This document shows positions 18,607 through 29,502 of a stretch of 64,000 bases of DNA, one piece after another. The stretch comes from Sphingobacterium haloxyli (GTDB lineage: Bacteria > Bacteroidota > Bacteroidia > Sphingobacteriales > Sphingobacteriaceae). The DNA lies in contig NZ_PVBQ01000008.1 of assembly GCF_002980525.1 (NCBI RefSeq), positions 1 to 64,000 of the forward strand, in the 5' to 3' direction. The number at the start of each line of letters is the position of its first letter. Position 1 is the stretch's first letter. The notes beneath the pieces were generated by a model. It ran no database searches, had not been told where the DNA came from, and was given only the letters and a program-made list of their open reading frames with translations. A program made the position numbers and the translations under genes.

Positions 18607-20493
18607 CTAGTCTTCTATGATGTGTAGCAGTTCTTTTAAAAGGTACTGTAAAGCATTCGGTTCCTCTTTTGGGAAATCGACTGCGATCTCGCCCGTTATC
18701 CTTCCCTTTTTCGCTCCCTGCGCCGTTATCGTTACATCGCCATATTGAGCGAGAGTTTTCACCGTATTATCCCAACGTTTTATAACCGGTATACCCAATC
18801 TATTGATGGTTTCAGGTATTTCAGCGAGATGCGTAACGGCAGTCATATTGTTGCTAAAAATTTTCTTTTTAATAGACCTGTCATTTGAAGTCCGGAAACG
18901 ATTCGTACGAATTGCCGAAAGCTGCTCTTCATCGTTGCTTACGAATACGATATTATCTTTAAACAAAACATGGATAACTTCTCCCCTGGGATTATCGACG
19001 ATTTTATATATTCCATTGTTCTGAGTAACCTTTTCTTTATTTTCACCTAATGCTAATATTTTTTTGTATATCCGTTGATCTTCAGAAGTAAACATCCAAA
19101 GAAAGGTCGGTATATAATCGTCCTTTGTCTTTTTTATTTCTGTATAATCGAACGTGTTTTCGTCATATTGATAGTCGATATACTCTTTTTTTACCTTTTT
19201 CAGTCCATTGATAAAAACAAGGTGGTCACCACCCATGACCTGTGCGATAGCTTTCTCGTCAAGAATAACCTCGAAAGCCGTAGCCGCAATACCTGCAATA
19301 TCACGGTAGGAGTAGAGGGACGGGCCGCCCCAACGCTCCATGAGCGTCGGGAAGCTTTTCAGATACGATTCTGTATTAATATTTATAGAAAAATATCCAA
19401 TGTGATTTTCGGGAATATATTTCGAGAACTTACGGTTCATCTTGTTTTTATATATCGGTCTAATCATACGGTCCATTTCCGCATTCAAAGCAAGCGACCC
19501 CTTTAACCTCAAAGTATGTTTGTCCTGTACAAGATCGAGCACAATATCTTGATATGCATATATCAACTCTTCCATACCGTAACCAAGCTGCATGCTTGCC
19601 AAGGTGTAAGGCATAGCCTCCCGGTAAAACCCAATTAGGTCTTTAGCCCAAAAATGCACAAGCGTATTTTTTTTATCAAACTTCCTTAACGATCGAGAAG
19701 AAGCTGCATTTTCGTCGGGATGCAAATAACTACTAAAATCATGTGCTAACCATAGTGCGAAGGCTGCGTTGCGTAGCGAGTCATTTTTAGCATTCCGTGT
19801 CCTTTCCGTTTCGTAGGTAGTGTCTGCATATCCATCAAAATCAGAATAAACCGTGTATTCGTCGTCTTCTATCGTATCCATAACTCCATCTGAAACATTT
19901 TCAGTATGAATATCGTCCGGTGGGGTTTCGTATTCATAAACCGGTAATGCCACTGCGTTATCGTAACTCGGTAATTCGAGGCCATATCGTTGGGCAACAG
20001 AATCATTGTCAAAATAATAGTGATGAGCATCGCCGGTCAAGATCAAAACGCTATGGTCATTCCAGGCAACTTGTGTTTTCCCATCCGTGCTAACACGCCG
20101 TTCATAGCCCTGTAACGTCGGCAGCGTAGAAAGTTTGCTAAAGAGATTCGTGCCTACTTGGTGCCCTGACTTTAATGGGAGGAGAATACCGGTATAATAA
20201 GAACTATCGGTATCTGTTTTGTATATGTATGCATTTCGATCATAAGTTAAATCTAGGTCGGCTATACTTTCCAGTTGTAAGTCTTCCGTGTCAATGTTAT
20301 TAAATAATCCCAGTTTTTCCAACGCTTGGTTTATTTTTTCGAAAGAACTATGCTTGACGATAGCCGGATTATTAATCACCACCACAAATGATGCATGTTC
20401 AGGTACTTGTTGGATAAGGTCGTGCTGTCCGTAGGTAATGCTTGCTATAGATAGGCCTAACAATGTGGCAATATAGTTTTTTTTGAACTTCAT
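18607..20493 (-). CDS. Hypothetical exported protein, possibly DUF4836-like
   Basis: A 628-residue protein with a signal peptide (residues 1-22, cleavage near ITYGQ). The opening I-Q-Q-V-P-E-H-A-S-F-V-V-V-I-N resembles the Bacteroidota DUF4836 lipoprotein family, where a protein-wide series of strands follows; here the cysteine of a lipobox is absent. An acidic, Asp/Glu/Tyr-rich stretch lies at residues about 195-240. Function is unknown. It is the middle gene of the trio, 11 bp after the lipoprotein gene. Confidence 0.68.
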   Translation of the reverse strand: MKFKKNYIATLLGLSIASITYGQHDLIQQVPEHASFVVVINNPAIVKHSSFEKINQALEKLGLFNNIDTEDLQLESIADLDLTYDRNAYIYKTDTDSSYYTGILLPLKSGHQVGTNLFSKLSTLPTLQGYERRVSTDGKTQVAWNDHSVLILTGDAHHYYFDNDSVAQRYGLELPSYDNAVALPVYEYETPPDDIHTENVSDGVMDTIEDDEYTVYSDFDGYADTTYETERTRNAKNDSLRNAAFALWLAHDFSSYLHPDENAASSRSLRKFDKKNTLVHFWAKDLIGFYREAMPYTLASMQLGYGMEELIYAYQDIVLDLVQDKHTLRLKGSLALNAEMDRMIRPIYKNKMNRKFSKYIPENHIGYFSININTESYLKSFPTLMERWGGPSLYSYRDIAGIAATAFEVILDEKAIAQVMGGDHLVFINGLKKVKKEYIDYQYDENTFDYTEIKKTKDDYIPTFLWMFTSEDQRIYKKILALGENKEKVTQNNGIYKIVDNPRGEVIHVLFKDNIVFVSNDEEQLSAIRTNRFRTSNDRSIKKKIFSNNMTAVTHLAEIPETINRLGIPVIKRWDNTVKTLAQYGDVTITAQGAKKGRITGEIAVDFPKEEPNALQYLLKELLHIIED

Positions 20494-20504
20494 CTATTTG
20501 TATT

Positions 20505-21203
20505 TTATTTTATAAGGGTAATGGTATTTGTTAAACTTGTCTTGCCATCAATCAGATCAGGCGCACTTACTTTTAATAAGACGGCTCGTTTATTCGCAGA
20601 CACCTTCGCTTCTTTATGGCTCTGCGATTGAATATCCTTATCGAAGCGAATAATGTTGGTGTAATATGCCTCCGCAAAGAGATTTTTATCTTCGTCTGGG
20701 ATTTTAGAGAACTCTTTTGCTAGCTGTGGTGAGTAGGTATAAGAACGTGTAAACGTTCTTGATGCCGGATTATACCTATAGTTATTGTAGCTTGTAATCG
20801 ACGTTTTAAATTGACTGGACAGAGCCTCACTAAAATCATTTAAAGCCTGCACATGTTCAAAACTGCACGACAGCGTGGCGATATAATTGTTGAAGTCAAG
20901 ATGATATTGAACATTGTTTATTCCTTGAGTGGATTTTAATGTCTGTACAACTTTCCCCATTTCTTGTTTGATACTTGCTTCTGAAGGAATATCAATACCA
21001 TTGAACTTTTTCATTTTCAGCAGAGAAGCGACTTTTGTACGACTCTTACTTAGATTCAAAGTCACTTTAATCGTACCAGCCCCTTTATGATTCATATCAA
21101 TCTGCTCGACGAGATCGAAACAGCCGCTCAATGTCAAACAACTTATTATTAACAACAAGAAAAGTGAGGATCTTTTGATGTATACATCTACATTTTTACG
21201 CAT
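20505..21203 (-). CDS. Hypothetical lipoprotein
   Basis: A 232-residue protein with lipoprotein signal (L-I-I-S-C-L-T-L-S-G-C, Cys at about 29) and a mature part beginning F-D-L-V-E-Q-I-D-M-N-H-K-G-A-G. It is otherwise unrecognised. ATG 21203 is preferred to an upstream in-frame start at 21242 because a TACCTTTG -7 box at 21220-21227 (minus strand) lies inside the longer reading frame, 16 bases before this ATG. It is the first gene of the envelope trio, so the promoter probably serves all three. Confidence 0.7.
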   Translation of the reverse strand: MRKNVDVYIKRSSLFLLLIISCLTLSGCFDLVEQIDMNHKGAGTIKVTLNLSKSRTKVASLLKMKKFNGIDIPSEASIKQEMGKVVQTLKSTQGINNVQYHLDFNNYIATLSCSFEHVQALNDFSEALSSQFKTSITSYNNYRYNPASRTFTRSYTYSPQLAKEFSKIPDEDKNLFAEAYYTNIIRFDKDIQSQSHKEAKVSANKRAVLLKVSAPDLIDGKTSLTNTITLIK

Positions 21204-21219
21204 ATTATTTTTTGTGAAG

Positions 21220-21227
21220 CAAAGGTA
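21220..21227 (-). promoter_or_regulatory. Predicted -7 box of the envelope-protein trio
   Basis: TACCTTTG on the minus strand matches TAnnTTTG exactly. No clear -33 TTG is found at the expected distance, so support is partial. Confidence 0.4.
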
Positions 21228-21326
21228 ATAAATAGTTAGCACTGAAAAATACCTAGAATCCGGGATTTTCTAGATGTATATATATTGTAGAGACCTCGCG
21301 CCAAGAGCTGTAACTCCTGAAAAACC

Positions 21327-21379
21327 GTTGCGAAGGTTTTCGCAACAGAAAAATCCCGAAGCGGGGAGCTCCGGGATTT
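21327..21379 (-). terminator. Two tandem intrinsic terminators after the BCCT transporter gene
   Basis: Two perfect 8-bp hairpins on the minus strand, each followed by a short T-run: AAATCCCG/CGGGATTT (arms 21351-21358 and 21372-21379) and GTTGCGAA/TTCGCAAC (arms 21327-21334 and 21339-21346). They lie between the 3' end of the transporter gene and the start of the next minus-strand gene and would separate the two transcripts. Confidence 0.7.
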
Positions 21380-21503
21380 GTACAAACCAATTATTAACCT
21401 AAATTATGAAATTATGAATCTATTATCTTATACTGTAATGAAAACGCTAACTTGGCGTCTTTCGTATGTAGAACACGCTGTATTAACATATTTTAACAAA
21501 CGA

Positions 21504-23516
21504 TCAATCCTCTTCGCGGATGTTTTGGCCAAGAAATATTTCATTTTTCTGATCGGAGGACAAGCTAAGGAAACGTTCGTACTGTTTTAATACATCGCTA
21601 ATAATTTCGTCTTTCGTGAAGTACTGTATGTCATAGCCTTTCCTGCTATCACCAAAGTAAGTCCTCGGAATATATGTTCGCTGGTGCTCGATATCCGGTG
21701 CATTGTCTTCATTTCGGAAATAATCGGAAACAGCCGCCTCGACGTTTTCTACCCCATACATGAAGTCAGCCATATTTTCGTGCTGGATCTTAATTTCTAC
21801 GTGATGAGGTGATTCCGTCATAGAGCTTTCAACCGTTGCAATAATACCATTCCCCTTAAACGCATCGGCCAGCTGTTCGAAAGCTACTTTTACGGTTTTG
21901 GACAGAAACTGATTGATGTCGCTCTTACCATGGTACGAGATAATCCTGTCCAACCGCTCTCTCCAATAAGTTCCCGACCATCCCGTAGTAGAGTGAGATA
22001 AAGGTCGCGTATAATATTCATTATCGATAAACAATCCTTTTACCAGGCTGTAACAAAAAAGCAGCATGATAATGGCAAAAGGTAAAGCGGTTATCAACGT
22101 CATCGTTTGAAGCGATTGGAGCCCTCCCGCATTAAGTAGGACCAGGGCCACCAGGGCCAGCATGCCCCCCCAGAAAACCAATTGCCATTTAGGCGATTTC
22201 ATTGCATTTTTCGTAGAGATGTTGTTCATCACGAAAATCCCCGAGTCTGCCGATGTGATAAAAAAGATGACAAGAATAATAATCGCAAACAGACTGATTA
22301 CCGGGGTAAGGGGGAGATACTTGAAAAACTCGAAAAGAAGGACATCGGTATTGTCTGCTACTTTCGAAAGAGCGCCCTGTGCAGTATGTTGATCTAACCA
22401 TGTAGCGCTGTTTCCGAAGAAAGTCATCCATGCAAAATTAAACAAGGTGGGGATAACGAGCACAGCACCAATAAATTCACGTATTGTACGACCCTTGGAA
22501 ATCTTGGCAATAAACAAACCCACATAAGGCGACCAGGAAATCCACCATGCCCAATAAAGAATAGTCCAATTAAAGAACCATTCCTTATGTTCTGGTTCGT
22601 ATGTATGTGTAGCAAAGGTGAGATTAAAAAACTCATTGATATAATATCCTAGATTTTCCGAATAGCTCCCTAGTAGATAAACCGTTGGGCCAAATATCAG
22701 CACAAACGTCATCAGTGCGACAACGGCTACAATATTGATCTGACTTAAGAACTTTACACCTTTAGCTACACCCGTCGTTGCCGATAAAACCGCTATGGCC
22801 ATAACAACGATCACAAGCATGATCTGCGAACGAAAGGTAACCTCGTCCATTACCCCGAGGTAAACTAAACCGGCACTTAATTGCGAAACACCAAAACCAA
22901 GACTTGTAGTGATTCCAAAAAACGTGCTACACAGTGCGAACATATCGATAATATCCCCGCCTTTACCATCTATTTTTTCTTTCAAAATAGGGTAAAAACA
23001 ACTTCTGAGCGATAACGGCAATCGGTATCTGTACGTAAAATATGCCAGACTTAACCCCACAATGCCATATATGGACCAGGCATGTATTCCCCAGTGAAAA
23101 AATGTATACAACTCTGCGTTTTTAGCCCTTTGTATGGACGAGGCCTGTCCAAAGGCCGGATCAGTATAATGTGACATAGGCTCTGCTACGCCGAAGTACA
23201 TGAGGCCAATTCCCATTCCTGCTGCAAATAGCATCGAAATCCAGGAAAAAAACGAAAATTCGGGCTTGGAATCGTTCGTGCCCAGCTTGATGCCGCCGTA
23301 CTTACTAAAAAAAAGGAAAAGCAGAAAAAAGACAAACACGGTTACCACCATTACATACAACCAATTTAGGTTTACGAATAGCAAATTCTTGACAATGGAT
23401 AGATAATATTCTGTCCGGTTAGGAAAGAACACTGATAAAATAGTTACACCAAATATAAAGATAAGGCTAGGTATAACAATTCCCGGAAGGAATGTCGTTT
23501 TGCTTTTTTTTAACAT
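21504..23516 (-). CDS. BCCT family transporter (BetT-like, choline/betaine type)
   Basis: Inner-membrane uptake of quaternary ammonium compounds, usually coupled to protons or sodium and used for osmoprotection. The 670-residue protein has 12 predicted membrane segments in its first 500 residues, with the family blocks G-I-G-L-M-Y-F-G-V-A-E-P, F-H-W-G-I-H-A-W and W-W-I-S-W-S-P-Y-V-G-x-F-I-A-K-I-S-K-G-R-T. The long hydrophilic C-terminal tail (about 500-670) resembles that of E. coli BetT, where it takes part in osmotic regulation. Substrate is inferred. No betaine synthesis genes are near. Confidence 0.9.
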   Translation of the reverse strand: MLKKSKTTFLPGIVIPSLIFIFGVTILSVFFPNRTEYYLSIVKNLLFVNLNWLYVMVVTVFVFFLLFLFFSKYGGIKLGTNDSKPEFSFFSWISMLFAAGMGIGLMYFGVAEPMSHYTDPAFGQASSIQRAKNAELYTFFHWGIHAWSIYGIVGLSLAYFTYRYRLPLSLRSCFYPILKEKIDGKGGDIIDMFALCSTFFGITTSLGFGVSQLSAGLVYLGVMDEVTFRSQIMLVIVVMAIAVLSATTGVAKGVKFLSQINIVAVVALMTFVLIFGPTVYLLGSYSENLGYYINEFFNLTFATHTYEPEHKEWFFNWTILYWAWWISWSPYVGLFIAKISKGRTIREFIGAVLVIPTLFNFAWMTFFGNSATWLDQHTAQGALSKVADNTDVLLFEFFKYLPLTPVISLFAIIILVIFFITSADSGIFVMNNISTKNAMKSPKWQLVFWGGMLALVALVLLNAGGLQSLQTMTLITALPFAIIMLLFCYSLVKGLFIDNEYYTRPLSHSTTGWSGTYWRERLDRIISYHGKSDINQFLSKTVKVAFEQLADAFKGNGIIATVESSMTESPHHVEIKIQHENMADFMYGVENVEAAVSDYFRNEDNAPDIEHQRTYIPRTYFGDSRKGYDIQYFTKDEIISDVLKQYERFLSLSSDQKNEIFLGQNIREED

Positions 23517-23632
23517 ATTTGATTGTCTATAGTATATTAAATAGTTATTTGATAAAAATTGTTTTATTACACTATTCCTATTTTTAAACTTTCTGAACCC
23601 GGCTTTTTCCCGGTGCCAGCTGCTCGGTCATT

Positions 23633-23663
23633 GAAAAACAGCCCTGATATAAGTCTTCAGAGC
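23633..23663 (-). terminator. Hairpin terminator overlapping the transporter promoter
   Basis: On the minus strand GCTCTGA/TCAGGGC (7 bp with one G-U, 9-nt loop, 23663-23641) is followed by TGTTTTTC. Its first base is the last base of the predicted -7 box, so RNA started at that promoter would lack part of the stem, while read-through RNA from dapA would form it. Confidence 0.5.
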
Positions 23664-23693
23664 AAACCTAAATAAATTCAATTTTATATGCAA
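23663..23693 (-). promoter_or_regulatory. Predicted promoter of the BCCT transporter gene
   Basis: On the minus strand TTG (23693-23691), 20 bp, TAGGTTTG (23670-23663): a full Bacteroidota consensus match. The start would be near 23658, giving a leader of about 140 bases before the ATG at 23516. The -33 part lies inside the loop of a long palindrome. Confidence 0.6.
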
Positions 23694-23727
23694 TATAATT
23701 GCGTGAGCATATGAAATGAATTTATTT
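23670..23727. repeat. Long AT-rich inverted repeat over the transporter promoter
   Basis: Arms AAATAAATTCA (23670-23680) and TGAATTTATTT (23717-23727) are perfect complements; the pairing continues inward for 10 more positions with one mismatch, giving about 20 pairs around a 15-base centre. The left arm touches the -7 box. This could be an operator for a dimeric regulator or a cruciform-prone site. Confidence 0.65.
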
Positions 23728-23771
23728 CGCTCTCCTCTGCCATTGAAGAATTATTTTATAGAGGAAATATA

Positions 23772-23803
23772 AAAAAATCCTGGCGTAGGAGGTACCAGGA
23801 TTT
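23772..23803 (-). terminator. Intrinsic terminator of ligA-dapA
   Basis: Perfect 9-bp hairpin AAATCCTGG/CCAGGATTT (arms 23775-23783 and 23795-23803) followed on the minus strand by a run of seven T. It lies 22 bases past the dapA stop. Confidence 0.85.
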
Positions 23804-23824
23804 AACTCATAAACCAAGCGTAAA

Positions 23825-24706
23825 TTACGCAATAACGGCCATTTCTTTTTTAATCGCTTCCTGAGTTTGCGGACTAACCGGTACCAGTGGTAAGCGGACC
23901 TCATCTGTTGTAATAATTCCCTGTTTTTTAAGAATATATTTCACCCCACAAGGATTCCCTTCAATAAAGCACAGATCGGTAATCTTCAGTAAAACGTTAT
24001 GTAATTCCCGGGCTAACGCATGATTGCCGTCCGCACATTCCTTTACTAACGTTGCAACTTTTTTCGGATAGGCATTTCCGACAACAGAAATAACACCTAC
24101 AGACCCTAATGCCATCATAGGCAGCGTGGCCGGATCATCTCCAGAAATCAATAAAAAATCGCTTGGCTTGTCTCGCATAATTTCGCCGAACTGGGCAAAG
24201 CTGCCCGAAGCTTCTTTAATAGCGACAATATTGCTACACGCTTTTGCCAAACGGATAGCTGTGGTTGGTAAGATATTGGTACCGGTTCTTCCCGGTACAT
24301 TGTATAAGATTATTGGAAGTTTGGATACTTCCGAAATAGCTTTATAATGCTGATAAATACCTTCTTGTGTAGGCTTATTATAATAGGGGGAAACGGAAAG
24401 AATAGCACAATAACCATCTATATTAAATTGATCGACTTGTCTTACAGTTTCTCGTGTGTTATTGCCACCGATACCGGCCACAAGGGGCAGCCGTCCTGCT
24501 ACATGTGTAGATGCAAACTCCCACACTTGTTTTCGCTCCTCGGCATCTAGTGTGGCGGTTTCTCCTGTTGTACCTAAAACGACCAAATAATCCATACCCT
24601 CCTTGATCTGATAATCGATTAGATTGCCTAACGATCCATAATCAACTGTTCCGTCCGTGTTAAAAGGTGTCACCAATGCTACACCCGCTCCCTGAAGCTC
24701 ATTCAT
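23825..24706 (-). CDS. dapA: 4-Hydroxy-tetrahydrodipicolinate synthase
   Basis: Condenses pyruvate with aspartate semialdehyde, the first committed step to diaminopimelate and lysine. The 293-residue TIM-barrel protein has the family motifs G-T-T-G-E-T-A-T-L (GTTGE binding the pyruvate carboxylate), the catalytic tyrosine in L-Y-N-V-P-G-R-T, and the Schiff-base lysine in I-V-A-I-K-E-A-S-G. ATG 24706 is the normal start. It follows ligA by 18 bp and is probably co-transcribed with it. Confidence 0.96.
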   Translation of the reverse strand: MNELQGAGVALVTPFNTDGTVDYGSLGNLIDYQIKEGMDYLVVLGTTGETATLDAEERKQVWEFASTHVAGRLPLVAGIGGNNTRETVRQVDQFNIDGYCAILSVSPYYNKPTQEGIYQHYKAISEVSKLPIILYNVPGRTGTNILPTTAIRLAKACSNIVAIKEASGSFAQFGEIMRDKPSDFLLISGDDPATLPMMALGSVGVISVVGNAYPKKVATLVKECADGNHALARELHNVLLKITDLCFIEGNPCGVKYILKKQGIITTDEVRLPLVPVSPQTQEAIKKEMAVIA

Positions 24707-24724
24707 TATATTATGCTATCTATT

Positions 24725-26787
<2,063 letters not shown>

Positions 26788-26795
26788 ATTAAACA

Positions 26796-27827
26796 TTAAT
26801 AAAAGTTCCTGCTTTTCAATTGGGAAAACTTCCGCAGTTTATTTATATAAAAATCCCAGATAATAGATTTTTTATACAACCCAGTCCGGTTTTCCTTTAC
26901 AGGGTAGCGTTTTCTCTTTTTAGCATTCTTGAAGATATTAAGAAAAACGTACTGATGCGCTCTACTGATAGCCCAGGCGTCGCGCGGTTTGCCATCGACA
27001 AGAAACTTGATCAATGCTAATAGATCCAGCCATAGACGTGCAAAGATGATCCACCAACAAGCAAAAAAACCAGCATTTTTTTGTATCATCAGCAGGTTGT
27101 TGCGAAAGTTAAGATAAGTCTTTTTAGGGTTGCTGGTGTTCAATGTTCCGCCACCTACATGATATACGGTAGAGTCGGCAACGTAACCAATACGGTACCC
27201 CATTCGTTTAAGTCGCCAACATAAGTCAATTTCTTCCATGTGGGCAAAAAAATCATCGTCAAACCCGCCGGCTTCTTGCCATACGTCGGCGCGAATGAAT
27301 AACGCCGCACCCGTTGCCCAGAAGATTTCCCGATTATCATCATATTGCTGTTGATCTGATTCCACCTGATGGAGCAACCTGCCTCGGCAGAATGGATATC
27401 CTAGCTTGTCGATGAATCCGCCCCCTGCTCCGGCATGTTCAAAGATTCCTTTATCATGATAGGCCAGAATTTTAGGCTGCGCGGCGACCATATTAGGTTC
27501 TGTTTCCAAATAGCGAATAACAGGTAATATCCAATTGGGTGTGACTTCGACGTCAGAATTTAACAGTATGTAATAATCAGCCTCGACGTGCTTTAATATT
27601 TCGTTATATCCGCCTGCGAAACCATAGTTTTTATCGTTTTTAATAATTTTGATAGAAGGATAAGTATCCTGTACAAAAGATACGGAGTCATCAATCGAAC
27701 CGTTGTCGCCAACGACAAATTCGATATTAGGATAGGTGCTATTATATATATAAGGAAGGAATTTCTCTAGAAAAAACTTCCCGTTCCAGTTTAAGATAAC
27801 AACGGCGACTTTGGGATAATGTGTCAT
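26796..27827 (-). CDS. Family 2 glycosyltransferase
   Basis: Transfers an unknown sugar from a nucleotide donor, probably into a surface polysaccharide or glycolipid. The 343-residue protein opens with V-A-V-V-I-L-N-W-N-G, then V-G-D-N-G-S-I-D-D-S, the metal-site-like L-L-N-S-D-V-E, and F-F-A-H-M-E-E-I-D-L-C-W-R-L, a pattern typical of rhamnosyltransferase-type GT2 enzymes. ATG 27827 overlaps the upstream stop as ATGA; a start 12 codons earlier is possible. Pairing with a lipid A acyltransferase suggests lipopolysaccharide synthesis. Confidence 0.88.
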   Translation of the reverse strand: MTHYPKVAVVILNWNGKFFLEKFLPYIYNSTYPNIEFVVGDNGSIDDSVSFVQDTYPSIKIIKNDKNYGFAGGYNEILKHVEADYYILLNSDVEVTPNWILPVIRYLETEPNMVAAQPKILAYHDKGIFEHAGAGGGFIDKLGYPFCRGRLLHQVESDQQQYDDNREIFWATGAALFIRADVWQEAGGFDDDFFAHMEEIDLCWRLKRMGYRIGYVADSTVYHVGGGTLNTSNPKKTYLNFRNNLLMIQKNAGFFACWWIIFARLWLDLLALIKFLVDGKPRDAWAISRAHQYVFLNIFKNAKKRKRYPVKENRTGLYKKSIIWDFYINKLRKFSQLKSRNFY

Positions 27828-28690
27828 ATTCTGCGTTTTCTTTTCCAACGTCTGTGTGTCCATAGCCAGTATTCCGGCTGTTCTCTAATTATTTGTTCTG
27901 TAAAACGATTGTGTAGCTGTGTAATTTCATGTTCTTGATAATCGTCCGGATTCTCAACTAGCGTTGTGAATTTACAAAAGTAATGCCCCCGTTTTTTCTT
28001 TCGCCCAATATGGCAATAAACAATCGGGTTTTTAGTCAGTCGGGCGATTCGTTCTGCACCTGTATACACCAGTGTTTCTTGATTTAGAAACTCTATAAAA
28101 TAATCAGAATCCTGATAAGTTGGCGTTTGATCCGCTACAAACACACTGGCGAAGGGCGCCCCGTTCAGCCGAATAATATGTCGTAAGATCTGTTTCATCG
28201 GTACCATCGTCGCTCCGAAACGGCTACGCAATCCATTATAAACCTCATTAAAATCCTTATCGTTAAGTGGTTTATAGACAATCAACCGCGGACAGTTCGT
28301 CAGGAGGGACAAACTGAATATACCCCATTCCCAATTCCCGTAATGTGCCGTTACGCCGATAACGCCTTTGTTCCGTTCTAAATGCTTATGCACCTCTTCC
28401 GGATTAAGAAGTTCGATGCGCCTTAGCACCTGTTCCGCCGACATTGTTCGCATTTTAATCGCCTCGACGACTAAATCCGGAAAAAAGCGATAGAACTTCT
28501 TTGCTAGTCGGTATCGCTCCTGATCCGATTTTTCAGGAAATGAATTTTTCAGGTTATCAAATACCACGTGCTTCCGATATCGAATAATATAGAAAAGAAC
28601 ATAATACAACGCGTCGGATATACCATACAATATCCAAAAAGGCAATAACGAGAGCATATATAGGAGTACGTCTATACTTTTTTTTCTCAT
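27824..28690 (-). CDS. Lipid A late acyltransferase family protein (LpxL/HtrB-like)
   Basis: Inner-membrane enzyme adding a secondary acyl chain to lipid A or a related lipid. The 288-residue protein has an N-terminal membrane segment (about 10-30) and the catalytic H-x4-E motif in TAHYGNWEWG (His116, Glu121), followed by V-Y-K-P-L-N-D and the late V-A-D-Q-T-P-T block. ATG 28690 starts just before the hydrophobic anchor, as is usual; the reading frame is open for 24 more codons upstream. It is coupled to the glycosyltransferase by an ATGA overlap. Confidence 0.88.
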   Translation of the reverse strand: MRKKSIDVLLYMLSLLPFWILYGISDALYYVLFYIIRYRKHVVFDNLKNSFPEKSDQERYRLAKKFYRFFPDLVVEAIKMRTMSAEQVLRRIELLNPEEVHKHLERNKGVIGVTAHYGNWEWGIFSLSLLTNCPRLIVYKPLNDKDFNEVYNGLRSRFGATMVPMKQILRHIIRLNGAPFASVFVADQTPTYQDSDYFIEFLNQETLVYTGAERIARLTKNPIVYCHIGRKKKRGHYFCKFTTLVENPDDYQEHEITQLHNRFTEQIIREQPEYWLWTHRRWKRKRRI

Positions 28691-28807
28691 CTCCAAAAAT
28701 TTGCTTTCATGTGCGATGAAGCTATCTTTCTCATGAATACGGTCAATTCTAAATCTCCTCAACCCTAGTAAAGGGGCTATTTATAGAGAAAATTCCCTAA
28801 ATAAGTT

Positions 28808-28815
28808 TATTTTTG
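28808..28815 (+). promoter_or_regulatory. Predicted -7 box of the wbqC-like gene
   Basis: TATTTTTG matches TAnnTTTG and stands 19 bases before the ATG at 28835. No TTG at the expected -33 position was found. Confidence 0.4.
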
Positions 28816-28834
28816 CCTAAATTAGTTAAAATAC

Positions 28835-29443
28835 ATGGAATCACAGTTGCTTTTACCTGCTTTTTATTTACCTGCTGTCGGTTATTTTCATATCATTCAA
28901 CAAAATGAGCAACCACTACTGATCGAACGATTCGAACACTATCCAAAACAAACCTATAGGACACGCGCAAAAATAGCAACTGCAAATGGCGTACTAGATC
29001 TTATCGTTCCTATTTTACATGGAAAGAAAGAGCACGTTCCTGTGAAAGATATTCGGATTAACTATGATTTTAACTGGCAACGTCTACATTGGCTTAGTTT
29101 GCAGACAGCATATCGTAGTTCGGCATATTTTGAATATTACGAAGACGATTTCTATCGATTTTATGAGAAAAGGCATGACTTTCTCCTAGATTTCAATATC
29201 GAACAGTTACAGCTCCTGCTGACATGCTTGAAAATAAATCGTTCCGTTACGTTTACACAAGCTTATACTTCCCGGATAGAACCCGTAGATTATCGGGACG
29301 CTATCCATCCCAAGAAACCTAGCCTATTGGAACGTCCGAAACCCTATTATCAGGTATTTGAGGATAAACATGGTTTCTTGCCCGATCTTAGCGTAGTTGA
29401 TCTTCTATTTAATCACGGTCCGCAGAGTAAAAGTTATTTGTAG
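28835..29443 (+). CDS. WbqC family protein
   Basis: A 202-residue protein of the WbqC family, found in Bacteroidota and in some O-antigen clusters; the activity is not firmly established. Family features visible are the N-terminal L-P-A-F-Y-L-P-A-V-G-Y-F, the central Y-R-T-R-A-K-I-A-T-A-N-G, L-V-P-I-type strand followed by K-D-I-R-I-N-Y, and W-x-R-x-H-W-x-S-L-x-x-A-Y-R-x-x-x-Y-F-E-Y-Y. It has no signal peptide, so it is probably cytoplasmic. Confidence 0.87.
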   Translation: MESQLLLPAFYLPAVGYFHIIQQNEQPLLIERFEHYPKQTYRTRAKIATANGVLDLIVPILHGKKEHVPVKDIRINYDFNWQRLHWLSLQTAYRSSAYFEYYEDDFYRFYEKRHDFLLDFNIEQLQLLLTCLKINRSVTFTQAYTSRIEPVDYRDAIHPKKPSLLERPKPYYQVFEDKHGFLPDLSVVDLLFNHGPQSKSYL

Positions 29444-29502
29444 TTATATCGCGAAACATTTTGTTGGAGTCACTTGTTGTATAAAGGCAATACAATTATT
29501 TC

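Noticed and set aside
23517..23658. Known riboswitch (SAM, glycine, TPP, guanidine) in the transporter leader
   Set aside because: None of the conserved cores of those classes could be matched by eye.
23722..23904. 60-codon minus-strand frame over the end of dapA
   Set aside because: Overlaps dapA in another frame and runs through its terminator.
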